DNA of 64,000 bases from Ramlibacter pallidus (GTDB taxonomy: Bacteria; Pseudomonadota; Gammaproteobacteria; Burkholderiales; Burkholderiaceae_C): the NCBI RefSeq assembly GCF_015070875.1, contig NZ_JADDIV010000004.1:310001-374000 (forward strand), in the 5' to 3' direction. Below the pieces are notes generated by a model. That model was not told the DNA's origin and made no database searches. It worked only from the letters and a program-made list of their open reading frames with translations. Shown here piece after piece: positions 1-8,724 of the stretch (its first letter is position 1; every line of letters starts with the position of its first letter). The position numbers were made by a program, and so were the translations under genes.

Positions 1-1
1 G

Positions 2-739
2 CTGACGCTGAACCGGCCCGGGAGCTTCAACGCCCTGTCCGAGGAAATGCTGGACGCGCTGCAGGCGGCACTCGACCGGGTCGGGGGCGACGAAGCCGCG
101 CGCGCCGTGGTCCTGGCGGCCGAGGGCAAGGCGTTCTGCGCCGGCCACCACCTGAAGGAAATGATCGCCCGGCCGGAGCTGCCGTACTACCAGGGGCTGT
201 TCGCGCGGTGCAGCCGCATGATGCTGGCGATCCAGAAGCTGCCGGTGCCGGTCATCGCGCGGGTCGAAGGCCTCGCCACCGCGGCCGGGTGCCAGCTGGT
301 GGCGCAGTGCGACCTGGCCGTTGCTTCGACCGAAGCAAGCTTCGCCGTCAGCGGCGTGAACCTCGGCCTGTTCTGTTCCACGCCCAGCGTGCCGCTGCTG
401 CGCAACATCGCGCCGAAGCAGGCGATGGAAATGCTGGTCACGGGCGAGTTCATTTCCGCCACGCAGGCGCGCGACCGCGGCCTCGTGAACCACGCGGTCC
501 CGCCGGAGGCGGTGGACGCCGAGATCGCCCGCCTCGTCGACAGCATCCTGGCCAAGCCGCGGCTGGCGCTGGCGATGGGCAAGGAACTGTTCTACCGCCA
601 GCGCGAGATGGGCGTGGAGGCGGCCTACCAGCTGGCCGCGCAGACCATGGCCGCCAACATGATGGACGGCTGCGCCCTCGAAGGCGTCGCGGCGTTCACC
701 GAAAAAAGGAAACCGAACTGGAACCCGTCGCAGGAATGA
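2..739 (+). CDS. Enoyl-CoA hydratase/isomerase (crotonase) family protein, 5'-truncated by window edge
   Basis: The reading frame is open from base 2, so the true start lies before the window; 245 residues are visible. The crotonase fold is recognisable from the oxyanion-loop segment GKAFCAGHHLKEM and the segment EGLATAAGCQLVAQCDLAVAS. The two glutamates that act in classical enoyl-CoA hydratase are not conserved: the position in the GGGCE motif is Gln (AAGCQ), and the second lies in a Glu-free stretch (VSGVNLGLF). This resembles the ECHDC3-like subgroup more than a true hydratase, so the reaction is unknown. The stop overlaps the next start as ATGA, so the two genes are probably co-translated. 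Family assignment is firm; a hydratase function is doubtful. Confidence 0.85.
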   Translation: MTLNRPGSFNALSEEMLDALQAALDRVGGDEAARAVVLAAEGKAFCAGHHLKEMIARPELPYYQGLFARCSRMMLAIQKLPVPVIARVEGLATAAGCQLVAQCDLAVASTEASFAVSGVNLGLFCSTPSVPLLRNIAPKQAMEMLVTGEFISATQARDRGLVNHAVPPEAVDAEIARLVDSILAKPRLALAMGKELFYRQREMGVEAAYQLAAQTMAANMMDGCALEGVAAFTEKRKPNWNPSQE

Positions 740-2016
740 CACCCCTCGAGCGCCTGCTCGGCAACCTCGCGCAGGGCAACCTGGCGTGGGACCTGGGCAC
801 CCTGGCCACCTGCCTCCTGCTGGCCTATGCGGTCTGCTGGCTCGTCGGCCGCCGCTTCCAGGGCGAATCCATCTGGTTCGGCCGCGCGCTCGTCGATGGC
901 GTGCTGTTCCCCTTGCTCGCGCTGGGCCTGGCCTATACGGCGCGGGTCGTGCTGGACGACTACCACCGCGTGCCGCTGCTGCGCATCGCGGTGCCGGTGC
1001 TGCTGTCGCTGGCGGGCATCCGCCTGCTGGCACGCGTGTTCACGCTGGTGTTTCCCACCTCGGGCTTCGCGCGGGTGGTGGAGCGCGTGTTCTCCTGGTT
1101 CGCGTGGCTGGCCGTGGTCTTGTGGATCCTCGGGCTGCTGCCGCCCGTGCTGGCGGAGCTGGAAAGCATCCAGTTCGCCTTCGGCAAGTCCAAGCTGAGC
1201 CTGCTGGACATCATCGAGGGCGTGCTGTCCTGCGGCGCCGTGCTGGTGCTGACGCTGTGGATCTCGGCCACGATCGAGCGCAAGCTGCTGCGCGAGAACA
1301 TCAACGACCTGTCGCTGCGCAAGGTCGCGGCGAACATGACGCGGGCGGTGCTGCTGCTGGTGGGCCTGCTGTTCGCGCTGTCCGCCGTGGGCGTCGACCT
1401 GACGGCCTTCTCCGTGCTGGGCGGCGCGCTCGGCGTCGGCATCGGCTTCGGCCTGCAGAAGCTGGCGGCCAACTACGTGAGCGGCTTCGTGATCCTGTTC
1501 GAGCGCAGCCTGCGCATCGGCGACACCGTGCGCGTGGACAACTTCGAGGGCGTGGTGGCGGACATCAAGACCCGCTACACGCTGATCCGCAACGCGAGCG
1601 GCCGCGAATCGATCGTGCCCAACGAGATGCTGATCACCCAGCGCATCGAGAACCTGTCGCTGGACGACCCGCGGCTGCTGATCACGGTCGACATCGGCGT
1701 GGGCTACGAGAGCGACGCATCCATCGTGCAGCGGGAAGTGGTGGAGGCGGCGCTCGCGGTGGAGAAGGTGCTGCGCGAGCCGGCGCCGGTGGCGCGGCTG
1801 ATGCGCTTCGGGCCCGATGCGCTGGAGTTCCAGCTGCTGTTCTGGGTGAACGAGCTCGGCGCCCAGGCGCCCGCGCGCTCCGACGTCCACCTGGAGATCC
1901 TGCGCCGCTTGCGGGCCGCGGGGATCGACATCCCCTATCCGCAGCGGGTGGTGCACTTGCGCCAGGCTCCTGGCGCCGGCGCGCTCAGCGCATCAGGGAC
2001 GGCAGCCAGAGGCTGA
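736..2016 (+). CDS. MscS-family mechanosensitive ion channel
   Basis: A 426-residue inner-membrane protein. The N-terminal half carries about five hydrophobic helices. It is followed by the MscS pore helix and beta-domain signature: a Gly/Ala-rich helix (FSVLGGALGVGIGFGLQKLAANYVSG, residues about 224-249), FERSLRIGDTVRV and the VPNE loop. A cytoplasmic alpha/beta domain closes the protein. Such channels open under membrane tension and release solutes on osmotic downshift. The ATG at 736 overlaps the upstream stop (ATGA). A longer reading frame begins at 208, but it only reads through the hydratase gene in another frame. The last 32 bp overlap the convergent TRAP permease gene. Confidence 0.93.
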   Translation: MTPLERLLGNLAQGNLAWDLGTLATCLLLAYAVCWLVGRRFQGESIWFGRALVDGVLFPLLALGLAYTARVVLDDYHRVPLLRIAVPVLLSLAGIRLLARVFTLVFPTSGFARVVERVFSWFAWLAVVLWILGLLPPVLAELESIQFAFGKSKLSLLDIIEGVLSCGAVLVLTLWISATIERKLLRENINDLSLRKVAANMTRAVLLLVGLLFALSAVGVDLTAFSVLGGALGVGIGFGLQKLAANYVSGFVILFERSLRIGDTVRVDNFEGVVADIKTRYTLIRNASGRESIVPNEMLITQRIENLSLDDPRLLITVDIGVGYESDASIVQREVVEAALAVEKVLREPAPVARLMRFGPDALEFQLLFWVNELGAQAPARSDVHLEILRRLRAAGIDIPYPQRVVHLRQAPGAGALSASGTAARG

Positions 2017-3277
2017 GCTGCGGGAAGGCGATCAGCAGGCCCAGCACCAGCACCATCGTCAGCACCAGCGGCCAGCAGCCACGGAAGATCTGGCCCAGGC
2101 CCACGTTGGGCAGCAGCGCGTTCAGCACGAACAGGTTCATGCCCACCGGCGGCGAGATCAGGCCGATCTGCACGATCATCACGATCAGCACGCCGAACCA
2201 GACCGGGTCGAAGCCGAGCCCGGTCACGATCGGGAAGAACAGCGGGATGGTGAGCAGCACCATGGTGAGCTCCTCCATCACGGTGCCGAGCAGCACGTAG
2301 ATCGCCATCATCGCCACGATGACCAGCGTGGGCGACAGCCCGAGTTGCTCGATGCCGTCCTTCAGGTCCATCGGCAGCGTCGTGAAGTTCACGAAGTTCG
2401 CGAACAGCGTCGCGGCGATCAGCAGCGTGAACAGCATCGCCGTGGTGCGCGCGGATTCCACCAGCACCTCGAACAGCACGCGCCACGTGAGGCGGCGGCG
2501 CAGCAGCGCGAACAGGAAGGCGCCGAAGGCGCCGAAGCCCGCGCCCTCGGTGGCGGTGAAGAAGCCGCCGTAGATGCCGCCCAGCACCACGATGACGAGC
2601 ACCACCACGCCCCAGATCCCGCGCAGCGCGCGCCAGCGCTCGGGCCAGGAGAAGCGCTCGCCGGGCGGAGCGTGTTCCGGGTCGCGCGAAGTCATGACCA
2701 TCACCGTCAGCATCAACATGGCGGCCGTCAGCAGGCCGGGGATGACGCCGGCGGCGAAGAGGTGGCCGATGTTGGTCTGCGTGACGATGCCGTAGATCAC
2801 CATGATGGTCGACGGCGGGATCATGATGCCCAGCGTGCCGCCGGCCGCCATCACGCCGGTGGACAGCGAGTCGCTGTAGCCCAGCTTCCGCATGGACGGG
2901 TAGGCGACCTTGCTCATGGTGGCCGCGGTGGCGATCGACGAGCCGCAGATCGCGCCGAAGCCCGCGCAGGCCGCGATGGTGGCGTGGGCGAGGCCGCCGC
3001 GCACGTGGCCGATGAAGGCATACGCCGCCTGGAACAGCTCGTGCGCGAGCCCCGCGCGCGCCACGAAGTTGCCCATCAGGATGAACAGGGGGATGACGGA
3101 CAGCGTGTACGCGAACCCCGTTTCGTGGACGACCTGCGCGGTGCTGGCCAGCGCGGCCATCGTGCCGCGCGTGATCCACAGGCCCGCGAAGCCGACGATG
3201 CCCATGGCGAACGCGAGCGGCACGCGCATGAGCGCGAGCAGGAAGATGGCGCCGAAGCCGAGGAGCGCTTCCGTCAC
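1985..3277 (-). CDS. dctM: TRAP transporter large permease (DctM family)
   Basis: A 430-residue membrane protein of the DctM/TRAP-T large-subunit family. It has repeated long hydrophobic segments and typical motifs such as GFGAICGSSIATAATM and PPSTIMVIYG. It carries substrate across the inner membrane using the sodium gradient, with the small subunit DctQ and the periplasmic DctP. The start is GTG, overlapping the dctQ stop by 4 bp (GTGA), which indicates translational coupling. Its 3' end overlaps the convergent MscS gene by 32 bp. The substrate is not evident; organic acids are the usual cargo. Confidence 0.95.
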   Translation of the reverse strand: MTEALLGFGAIFLLALMRVPLAFAMGIVGFAGLWITRGTMAALASTAQVVHETGFAYTLSVIPLFILMGNFVARAGLAHELFQAAYAFIGHVRGGLAHATIAACAGFGAICGSSIATAATMSKVAYPSMRKLGYSDSLSTGVMAAGGTLGIMIPPSTIMVIYGIVTQTNIGHLFAAGVIPGLLTAAMLMLTVMVMTSRDPEHAPPGERFSWPERWRALRGIWGVVVLVIVVLGGIYGGFFTATEGAGFGAFGAFLFALLRRRLTWRVLFEVLVESARTTAMLFTLLIAATLFANFVNFTTLPMDLKDGIEQLGLSPTLVIVAMMAIYVLLGTVMEELTMVLLTIPLFFPIVTGLGFDPVWFGVLIVMIVQIGLISPPVGMNLFVLNALLPNVGLGQIFRGCWPLVLTMVLVLGLLIAFPQLSLWLPSLMR

Positions 3278-3768
3278 AGCGCGGCCCCTTCGCCGTTCTC
3301 CGGCTCGAACCGGTCATGCGGCTTCTGGAACGCCAACGCCAGGTGCACGGCGCCGGTGACGGCGCACAGGAGCCCCATGCCGTAGATGAAGGGCGCCTTG
3401 GCGATCTTCAGCTGCGCGGTCGTCTCGCCGGTCTGCGCGAAGTCGCCGCCGGTCTTCCACAGCAGCCATCCGAGGCCGAGCAGGGCCGCGGCGCAGACCA
3501 GCTGCACCACCACCTGCTGCAGGCGGCGCAGCGCCATCGGCAGGTAGGGATCGAGGGAGTCGAACTCCACGTGCTCGCCGCGGCGCGACACCAGCGGCAG
3601 CGCCGCGAAGATGACCACCACCATCAGCAGCTCGGTCAGCTCCAGCGAGCCGGGAATGGAGTTCGACAGGAACTTGCGCCCGAGCACGTCGAAGAAGGTC
3701 AGGGCCATGATCGCGAAGAGCGCCATGCCCGAGAGCAGCCCGCAGAGGAGCTCCAGCAGCTTGTTCAA
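3274..3768 (-). CDS. dctQ: TRAP transporter small permease (DctQ family)
   Basis: A 164-residue protein with four predicted membrane helices and the DctQ signature around residues 25-60 (FFDVLGRKF, then SLELTELLMVVVIF). It pairs with DctM. The only start that keeps the full first helix is TTG at 3768; the next in-frame ATG, at residue 15, would cut that helix, so TTG is preferred despite a weak ribosome binding site. A strong hairpin lies between dctP and this gene. Confidence 0.93.
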   Translation of the reverse strand: MNKLLELLCGLLSGMALFAIMALTFFDVLGRKFLSNSIPGSLELTELLMVVVIFAALPLVSRRGEHVEFDSLDPYLPMALRRLQQVVVQLVCAAALLGLGWLLWKTGGDFAQTGETTAQLKIAKAPFIYGMGLLCAVTGAVHLALAFQKPHDRFEPENGEGAAL

Positions 3769-3801
3769 GTTTCAGGGTCCGTTGTTCTGGGGTGCACGGC
3801 A

Positions 3802-3839
3802 AAAGGCGGCACCCGGGGACCTCCCCGGTTGCCGCCTTT
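3802..3839 (-). terminator. Hairpin between dctP and dctQ (attenuator or partial terminator)
   Basis: Two 17-base arms (3802-3818 and 3823-3839) are complementary except for one position and enclose a 4-base loop. On the minus strand the stem ends in GCCGCC and is followed by TTTT. It follows the dctP stop by 17 bp and precedes dctQM. This placement would let most transcripts stop, or be protected, after dctP, giving more binding protein than permease. Confidence 0.8.
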
Positions 3840-3856
3840 GTACCAGAGGAGAAGGC

Positions 3857-4873
3857 CTACTTCGAGGCCTTGGCGATCTCGCCGCGGAAGTCCGCCAGCA
3901 GCTTGGCCGGGTTCTTCAGGCCCTTGGCCTCGGCATCCTTCACCCACTTGGCTTCCAGCTGCGAGGTCTTGGACTTGATGTCGGCCACGAATTTCGCGTC
4001 GGCCTTCACGACCTGCACGTTGTTGGCCTGCATGATCGCGTAGGCGCGGCGGTCGAACTTGTCCCAGGAGCGGCCCATCATGCGGGCGGCGACCTCGCCG
4101 GAAGCGTCGTCGACGGCCTTCTTCTCCTCGGGGCTCATCTTGTCGTACTTGGCCGGGTTCATCATGAAGACGAAGCTGGTGTTGTACAGGCCGCCGGGGA
4201 AGGTCGTGGCGTGCTTGATCAGCTTGTCGAGCTTGAAGGCCTCGACGGATTCGGCCGGGAACAGCGTGCCGTCCATGACGCCGCCGGACAGCAGCTCGTA
4301 CGACTCGGGCGCCGGCTTGAGCGTGACGTTCATGCCCAGCACCTTGGAGATCTCGTTGACCATGCCGCCGCCGACGCGCCACTTCAGGCCCTGCAGGTCC
4401 TCCAGCTTGGTGACCGGGCGCTTGGTGTTGAACACGATGCCGGGGCCGTGGGTGAAGAAGGCCAGCACCTTGACGCCTTCGTGTTCCTTGAGGATCTCGG
4501 GGTTCCGGAAGGCGATCCGGTTGAACGCCACGGAGACCGCTTCGGCGGAGTCGCCGAGGAAGGGGAACTCGGCCATCTGCGTGTGGACGAAGCGGCCGGG
4601 GGTGTAGCCGTGCACCGTGAAGGACACGTCGGCCAGGCCGTTCTTCACCGCGTCGAAGCTGCCGGGGGGCGCCGCCACGGCGCGCGGCAGGTGGTTGCAG
4701 CGGATCTTGTTGTTGCTGTTCTTCTCGACCAGCTCGCACCACTCCTTCTGCGCGAGGGTGATGGCGTGGCCGGGCGGGACCCAGCTGGACGTCGTGAGCA
4801 CGGTCTGCGCCGAGGCGGGGGCGGCGGCCACCGCGGCGGCCGCCGCGGCGATGGAGACAAGGTAGCGTTTCAT
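3857..4873 (-). CDS. dctP: TRAP transporter periplasmic substrate-binding protein (DctP family)
   Basis: A 338-residue precursor. The start at 4873 is chosen over an upstream ATG at 4921 because CAGGAG lies 8 bp before it and the protein then begins with a clear signal peptide (MKRYLVSIAAAAAAVAAAPASAQT, cleavage after ASA). The mature part is a DctP-type binding protein; the segment GLKWRVGGG carries the Arg that usually contacts the substrate carboxylate. It delivers an organic acid to DctQM. It diverges from etfBA across a 293 bp gap. The substrate is unknown. Confidence 0.93.
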   Translation of the reverse strand: MKRYLVSIAAAAAAVAAAPASAQTVLTTSSWVPPGHAITLAQKEWCELVEKNSNNKIRCNHLPRAVAAPPGSFDAVKNGLADVSFTVHGYTPGRFVHTQMAEFPFLGDSAEAVSVAFNRIAFRNPEILKEHEGVKVLAFFTHGPGIVFNTKRPVTKLEDLQGLKWRVGGGMVNEISKVLGMNVTLKPAPESYELLSGGVMDGTLFPAESVEAFKLDKLIKHATTFPGGLYNTSFVFMMNPAKYDKMSPEEKKAVDDASGEVAARMMGRSWDKFDRRAYAIMQANNVQVVKADAKFVADIKSKTSQLEAKWVKDAEAKGLKNPAKLLADFRGEIAKASK

Positions 4874-5039
4874 CCAACGGGCTCCTGTTTTCGGTGCAGG
4901 CACTGTAAGGCGCTGACTCATGCGCGACGGTCCCGATTTACCCGCATCGGCGCGCGCGATCCGCCCCCGCGGACGCCTCGAATGTCGGCGTCGTGACAGT
5001 TCCCTTGTACGGCCGCGTCATGGAGGCCGCGCGCCCACC

Positions 5040-5065
5040 TATAATCCAAAATCGAACGATCGTTC
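5040..5065 (+). promoter_or_regulatory. etfBA promoter with overlapping palindromic operator
   Basis: A perfect -10 hexamer TATAAT lies at 5040-5045; no good -35 is visible at the usual distance. Nine bases further on is the perfect 12 bp palindrome GAACGATCGTTC (5054-5065), which would sit on the transcription start. The AACGATCGTT core resembles operators of TetR-type regulators of fatty-acid and branched-chain acyl-CoA catabolism in proteobacteria. That regulator class is an inference. The rest of the gap 4874-5166 shows nothing else I can name. Confidence 0.6.
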
Positions 5066-5166
5066 TTTTTTGTGCCGGACCTCCCGCCGCGCCGGGTGGA
5101 GAGGTCCCGCCGCATAGAATTTCCGGTTTACGTACACGTCAATTCCAAACTCTAGGAGTGCCCAGC

Positions 5167-5916
5167 ATGAAGGTCCTGGTCCCGGTCAAGCGGGTGGTGG
5201 ACTACAACGTGAAGGTCCGCGTCAAGTCGGACCAGAGCGGAGTGGACATCGCGAACGTCAAGATGAGCATGAACCCGTTCGACGAGATCGCGGTGGAAGA
5301 GGCGGTGCGCCTGAAGGAAAAGGGCGTGGCGACCGAGGTGATCGCGGTGTCCTGCGGCGTCGCGCAATGCCAGGAGACGCTGCGCACGGCCATGGCGATC
5401 GGCGCCGACCGCGCCATCCTGGTGCAGACCGATGAGGAACTGCAGCCCCTCGCCGTCGCCAAGATCCTCAAGGCGCTGGTCGACAAGGAGCAGCCGGGCC
5501 TGGTGATCCTGGGCAAGCAGGCGATCGACGACGACTGCAACCAGACCGGCCAGATGCTGGCGGCGCTGGCCGACCTGCCGCAGGCCACGTTCGCCTCCAA
5601 GGTGGAAGTGGCCGACGGCAAGGCGAAGGTCACGCGCGAGGTCGACGGCGGCCTGGAGACGCTGGAAGTGACGCTGCCCGCGGTCATCACCACCGACCTG
5701 CGACTGAACGAGCCGCGCTACGTGACGCTGCCGAACATCATGAAGGCCAAGAAGAAGCAGCTGGACACCGTCAAGCCCGAGGACCTGGGCGTGGACGTCA
5801 AGCCGCGCCTGAAGACCCTGAAGGTCACGGAGCCGCCCAAGCGCGGCGCCGGCGTGAAGGTGCCCGACGTGGCCACCCTCGTCCAGAAGTTGAAGACCGA
5901 AGCCAAGGTGATCTGA
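5167..5916 (+). CDS. etfB: Electron transfer flavoprotein beta subunit
   Basis: A 249-residue protein matching EtfB from its first residues ([20 protein letters not shown]), with the typical [16 protein letters not shown] segment. With EtfA it forms the FAD-containing carrier that takes electrons from acyl-CoA dehydrogenases and passes them to ETF:ubiquinone oxidoreductase. The start at 5167 is preceded by AGGAG. A longer in-frame start at 4993 would run through the promoter and is rejected. etfA follows after 2 bp. Confidence 0.98.
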   Translation: MKVLVPVKRVVDYNVKVRVKSDQSGVDIANVKMSMNPFDEIAVEEAVRLKEKGVATEVIAVSCGVAQCQETLRTAMAIGADRAILVQTDEELQPLAVAKILKALVDKEQPGLVILGKQAIDDDCNQTGQMLAALADLPQATFASKVEVADGKAKVTREVDGGLETLEVTLPAVITTDLRLNEPRYVTLPNIMKAKKKQLDTVKPEDLGVDVKPRLKTLKVTEPPKRGAGVKVPDVATLVQKLKTEAKVI

Positions 5917-5918
5917 AC

Positions 5919-6851
5919 ATGACCGCCCTCGTAATCGCAGAACACGACAACGCCTCCATCCGGCCCGCGACCCTCAACACGGTGACGGCCGCAGCCGCCT
6001 GCGGTGGCGACGTCCACGTGCTGGTGGCCGGCGCGAACGCCGGCGAAGCCGCCAAGGCCGCCGCGCAGATCGCCGGCGTGGCCAAGGTGATCCACGCCGA
6101 CGGCGCGCAGTTCGAGCACGGCCTGGCCGAGAACGTCGCGGCGCAGGTGCTGGCGATCGCCGGCAACTACAGCCACATCCTGTTCGCCGCCACCGCCGGC
6201 GGCAAGAACATCGCCCCGCGCGTCGCCGCCAAGCTGGACGTCGCGCAGATCAGCGACATCAGCAAGGTCGACAGCCCGGACACCTTCGAGCGCCCGATCT
6301 ACGCCGGCAATGCCATCGCCACGGTGCAGAGCGCCGACAGCGTGAAGGTGATCACCGTGCGCACGACGGCCTTCGACCCGGCCGCGGCCACCGGGGGCAG
6401 CGCCTCCGTGGAACAGGCCAGTGCCGCCGGCGACGCCGGCAAGAGCCGCTTCCTGGGCCAGGAGATCGCCAAGAGCGACCGGCCCGAGCTCACCGCCGCC
6501 AAGATCATCGTCTCCGGCGGCCGCGCCCTCGGTTCCAGCGAGAAGTTCAACGAAGTGCTGACGCCGCTGGCCGACAAGCTCGGTGCCGCGCTGGGCGCTT
6601 CGCGCGCCGCCGTCGACGCGGGCTACGCGCCGAACGACTGGCAGGTCGGCCAGACCGGCAAGATCGTCGCGCCCCAGCTGTACATCGCCGCCGGCATCTC
6701 CGGCGCGATCCAGCACCTGGCCGGCATGAAGGATTCGAAGGTGATCGTCGCGATCAACAAGGACCCGGAGGCGCCGATCTTCAGCGTGGCGGACTACGGG
6801 CTGGAGGCGGACCTGTTCACCGCCGTGCCGGAGCTGATCAAGGCGCTTTGA
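5919..6851 (+). CDS. etfA: Electron transfer flavoprotein alpha subunit
   Basis: A 310-residue EtfA. The C-terminal FAD-binding domain carries the family signature, including [17 protein letters not shown] and [10 protein letters not shown]. It forms the heterodimer with EtfB. The gene begins 2 bp after etfB with AAGGTGA as its ribosome binding site. An acyl-CoA dehydrogenase, the natural electron donor, follows 59 bp downstream, so the cluster is a self-contained acyl-CoA oxidation unit. Confidence 0.98.
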   Translation: MTALVIAEHDNASIRPATLNTVTAAAACGGDVHVLVAGANAGEAAKAAAQIAGVAKVIHADGAQFEHGLAENVAAQVLAIAGNYSHILFAATAGGKNIAPRVAAKLDVAQISDISKVDSPDTFERPIYAGNAIATVQSADSVKVITVRTTAFDPAAATGGSASVEQASAAGDAGKSRFLGQEIAKSDRPELTAAKIIVSGGRALGSSEKFNEVLTPLADKLGAALGASRAAVDAGYAPNDWQVGQTGKIVAPQLYIAAGISGAIQHLAGMKDSKVIVAINKDPEAPIFSVADYGLEADLFTAVPELIKAL

Positions 6852-6866
6852 CGCCCAGGAAGAAGA

Positions 6867-6891
6867 CTCCCTCCCCCTCCGGGGGAGGGGG
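6867..6891. repeat. Intergenic palindromic repeat, family A (single half)
   Basis: A C-rich/G-rich inverted repeat with 9 bp arms CCCTCCCCC (6869-6877) and GGGGGAGGG (6881-6889) around a TCC loop, between etfA and the acyl-CoA dehydrogenase gene. Related copies occur at 25680, 47797, 52097 and 57410, where two such halves face each other. Confidence 0.75.
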
Positions 6892-6910
6892 CTATACACC
6901 GGAGACCCCC

Positions 6911-8701
6911 ATGAGCTACAAGGCCCCCGTCAAGGACATGCTGTTCGCCATCGAGCATCTGGCGCGCATCGAGGAGATCGCGAAGATGCCCGGCTTCGAG
7001 GAAGCCGGCCTCGAGACCGCGCAGGCGGTGCTGGAGGAATGCGCGAAGTTCAACGAGGGCGTCGTCGCGCCGCTGAACGTGGAAGGCGACCGCAATCCCT
7101 CGAGCTGGAAGGATGGCCAGGTCCGCACCACGCCCGGCTTCAAGGAAGCGTACAAGCAGTACGCCGAGGGCGGCTGGCAGGGCCTGCAGCACCCGGTCGA
7201 CTTCGGCGGCCAGGGCCTGCCCAAGACCATCGGCGCCGCCTGCGGCGAGATGCTGAACTCCGCGAACCTGAGCTTCGCGTTGTGCCCGCTGCTGACCGAC
7301 GGCGCCATCGAGGCGCTGCTCACCGCGGGCTCGGACCAGCTCAAGTCGGTGTACCTGGAGAAGCTGGTGACCGGCGAGTGGACCGGCACCATGAACCTGA
7401 CCGAGCCGCAGGCCGGCAGCGACCTCGCGCTGGTGCGCAGCCGCGCCGAGCCGCAGCCTGACGGCACCTACAAGGTCTTCGGCACCAAGATCTTCATCAC
7501 CTTCGGCGAGCACGACATGGCGGACAACATCGTCCACCTGGTGCTCGCGCGCATCCCCGGCGCGCCGGAAGGCGTCAAGGGCATCAGCCTGTTCGTGGTG
7601 CCCAAGTTCATGGTGAACCCGGACGGTTCGCAGGGCGCGCGCAACGACGTGCACTGCGTCAGCATCGAGCACAAGCTGGGCATCAAGGCTTCTCCGACCG
7701 CGGTCCTGCAGTACGGCGACCATGAGGGTGCCGTGGGCTACATCGTCGGCGAGGAGAACCGCGGCCTCGAGTACATGTTCATCATGATGAACGCCGCGCG
7801 CTACGCGGTCGGCGTGCAGGGGATCGCGGTGGCCGAACGCGCCTACCAGAAGGCCGTGGAATACGCGCGCGACCGCGTGCAGTCGCGGCCCGTCGACGGC
7901 TCCGTGGCCGGACCGGCCCCGATCATCCACCACCCCGACGTGCGCCGCATGCTGATGACGATGCGCGCGTATACCGAAGGCTGCCGCGCGATGGCCAGCG
8001 TGGCCGCCGCGGCCTACGACGCCGCGCACCACCACCCGGATGCGGCCGTGCGCAAGCAGAACCAGGCCTTCTACGAGTTCCTGGTGCCGCTGGTGAAGGG
8101 CTACAGCACCGAGATGAGCCTGGAGGTGACGTCGCTCGGCGTGCAGGTGCACGGCGGCATGGGCTTCATCGAGGAGACGGGTGCGGCCCAGTACTACCGC
8201 GACGCCAAGATCCTGACCATCTACGAAGGCACCACCGCCATCCAGGCCAACGACCTGGTCGGCCGCAAGACGGCGCGTGACGGCGGCCGGACCGCGCAGG
8301 CCATCGCTGCGCAGATCGAGAAGACGGAAGCCGAGCTCTCACGACGTGGCAGCGCCGACGCGAAGGCGGTGGCGAAACGCCTGGCCGCCGCCCGCCAGGC
8401 CTTCCTCGACGCCGTCGCCTTCGTCGTGCAGCAGGGCAAGGCTTCGCCGAACGCGGTGTTCGCCGGCTCCGTGCCTTACCTGATGCTCGCGGGCAACCTG
8501 GTGGCCGGCTGGCAGATGGCCCGCGCGCTGCTGGCGGCCGAGGACCTGTTGCCCAAGGGACAGGACGCCGACTTCCTGCGCGCGAAGATCGCCACCGCGC
8601 GCTTCTACGCCGACCACATCCTGGCCAAGGCGCCGGGCCTGCGCGACAGCATCGTGGAGGGCGCGGACAGCGTCACCGCGCTGCCGCTCGAAGCGTTCTG
8701 A
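6911..8701 (+). CDS. Acyl-CoA dehydrogenase, long DmdC-like class
   Basis: A 596-residue FAD enzyme that oxidises an acyl-CoA to the 2-enoyl-CoA and reduces ETF. It has the N-terminal helical, middle (MNLTEPQAGSDLALVRSRAE) and C-terminal domains of the family, plus the extra C-terminal region seen in the roughly 600-residue group that includes 3-methylthiopropionyl-CoA dehydrogenase. The base is probably the Glu of YEGTTAIQ near residue 440. The start MSYKAPVKDML at 6911 fits the family; an in-frame ATG at 6848 would translate the repeat. It probably forms an operon with etfBA. The substrate is not evident. Confidence 0.93.
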   Translation: MSYKAPVKDMLFAIEHLARIEEIAKMPGFEEAGLETAQAVLEECAKFNEGVVAPLNVEGDRNPSSWKDGQVRTTPGFKEAYKQYAEGGWQGLQHPVDFGGQGLPKTIGAACGEMLNSANLSFALCPLLTDGAIEALLTAGSDQLKSVYLEKLVTGEWTGTMNLTEPQAGSDLALVRSRAEPQPDGTYKVFGTKIFITFGEHDMADNIVHLVLARIPGAPEGVKGISLFVVPKFMVNPDGSQGARNDVHCVSIEHKLGIKASPTAVLQYGDHEGAVGYIVGEENRGLEYMFIMMNAARYAVGVQGIAVAERAYQKAVEYARDRVQSRPVDGSVAGPAPIIHHPDVRRMLMTMRAYTEGCRAMASVAAAAYDAAHHHPDAAVRKQNQAFYEFLVPLVKGYSTEMSLEVTSLGVQVHGGMGFIEETGAAQYYRDAKILTIYEGTTAIQANDLVGRKTARDGGRTAQAIAAQIEKTEAELSRRGSADAKAVAKRLAAARQAFLDAVAFVVQQGKASPNAVFAGSVPYLMLAGNLVAGWQMARALLAAEDLLPKGQDADFLRAKIATARFYADHILAKAPGLRDSIVEGADSVTALPLEAF

Positions 8702-8724
8702 ACCCCGATCCCCGAAAGGCTTCC

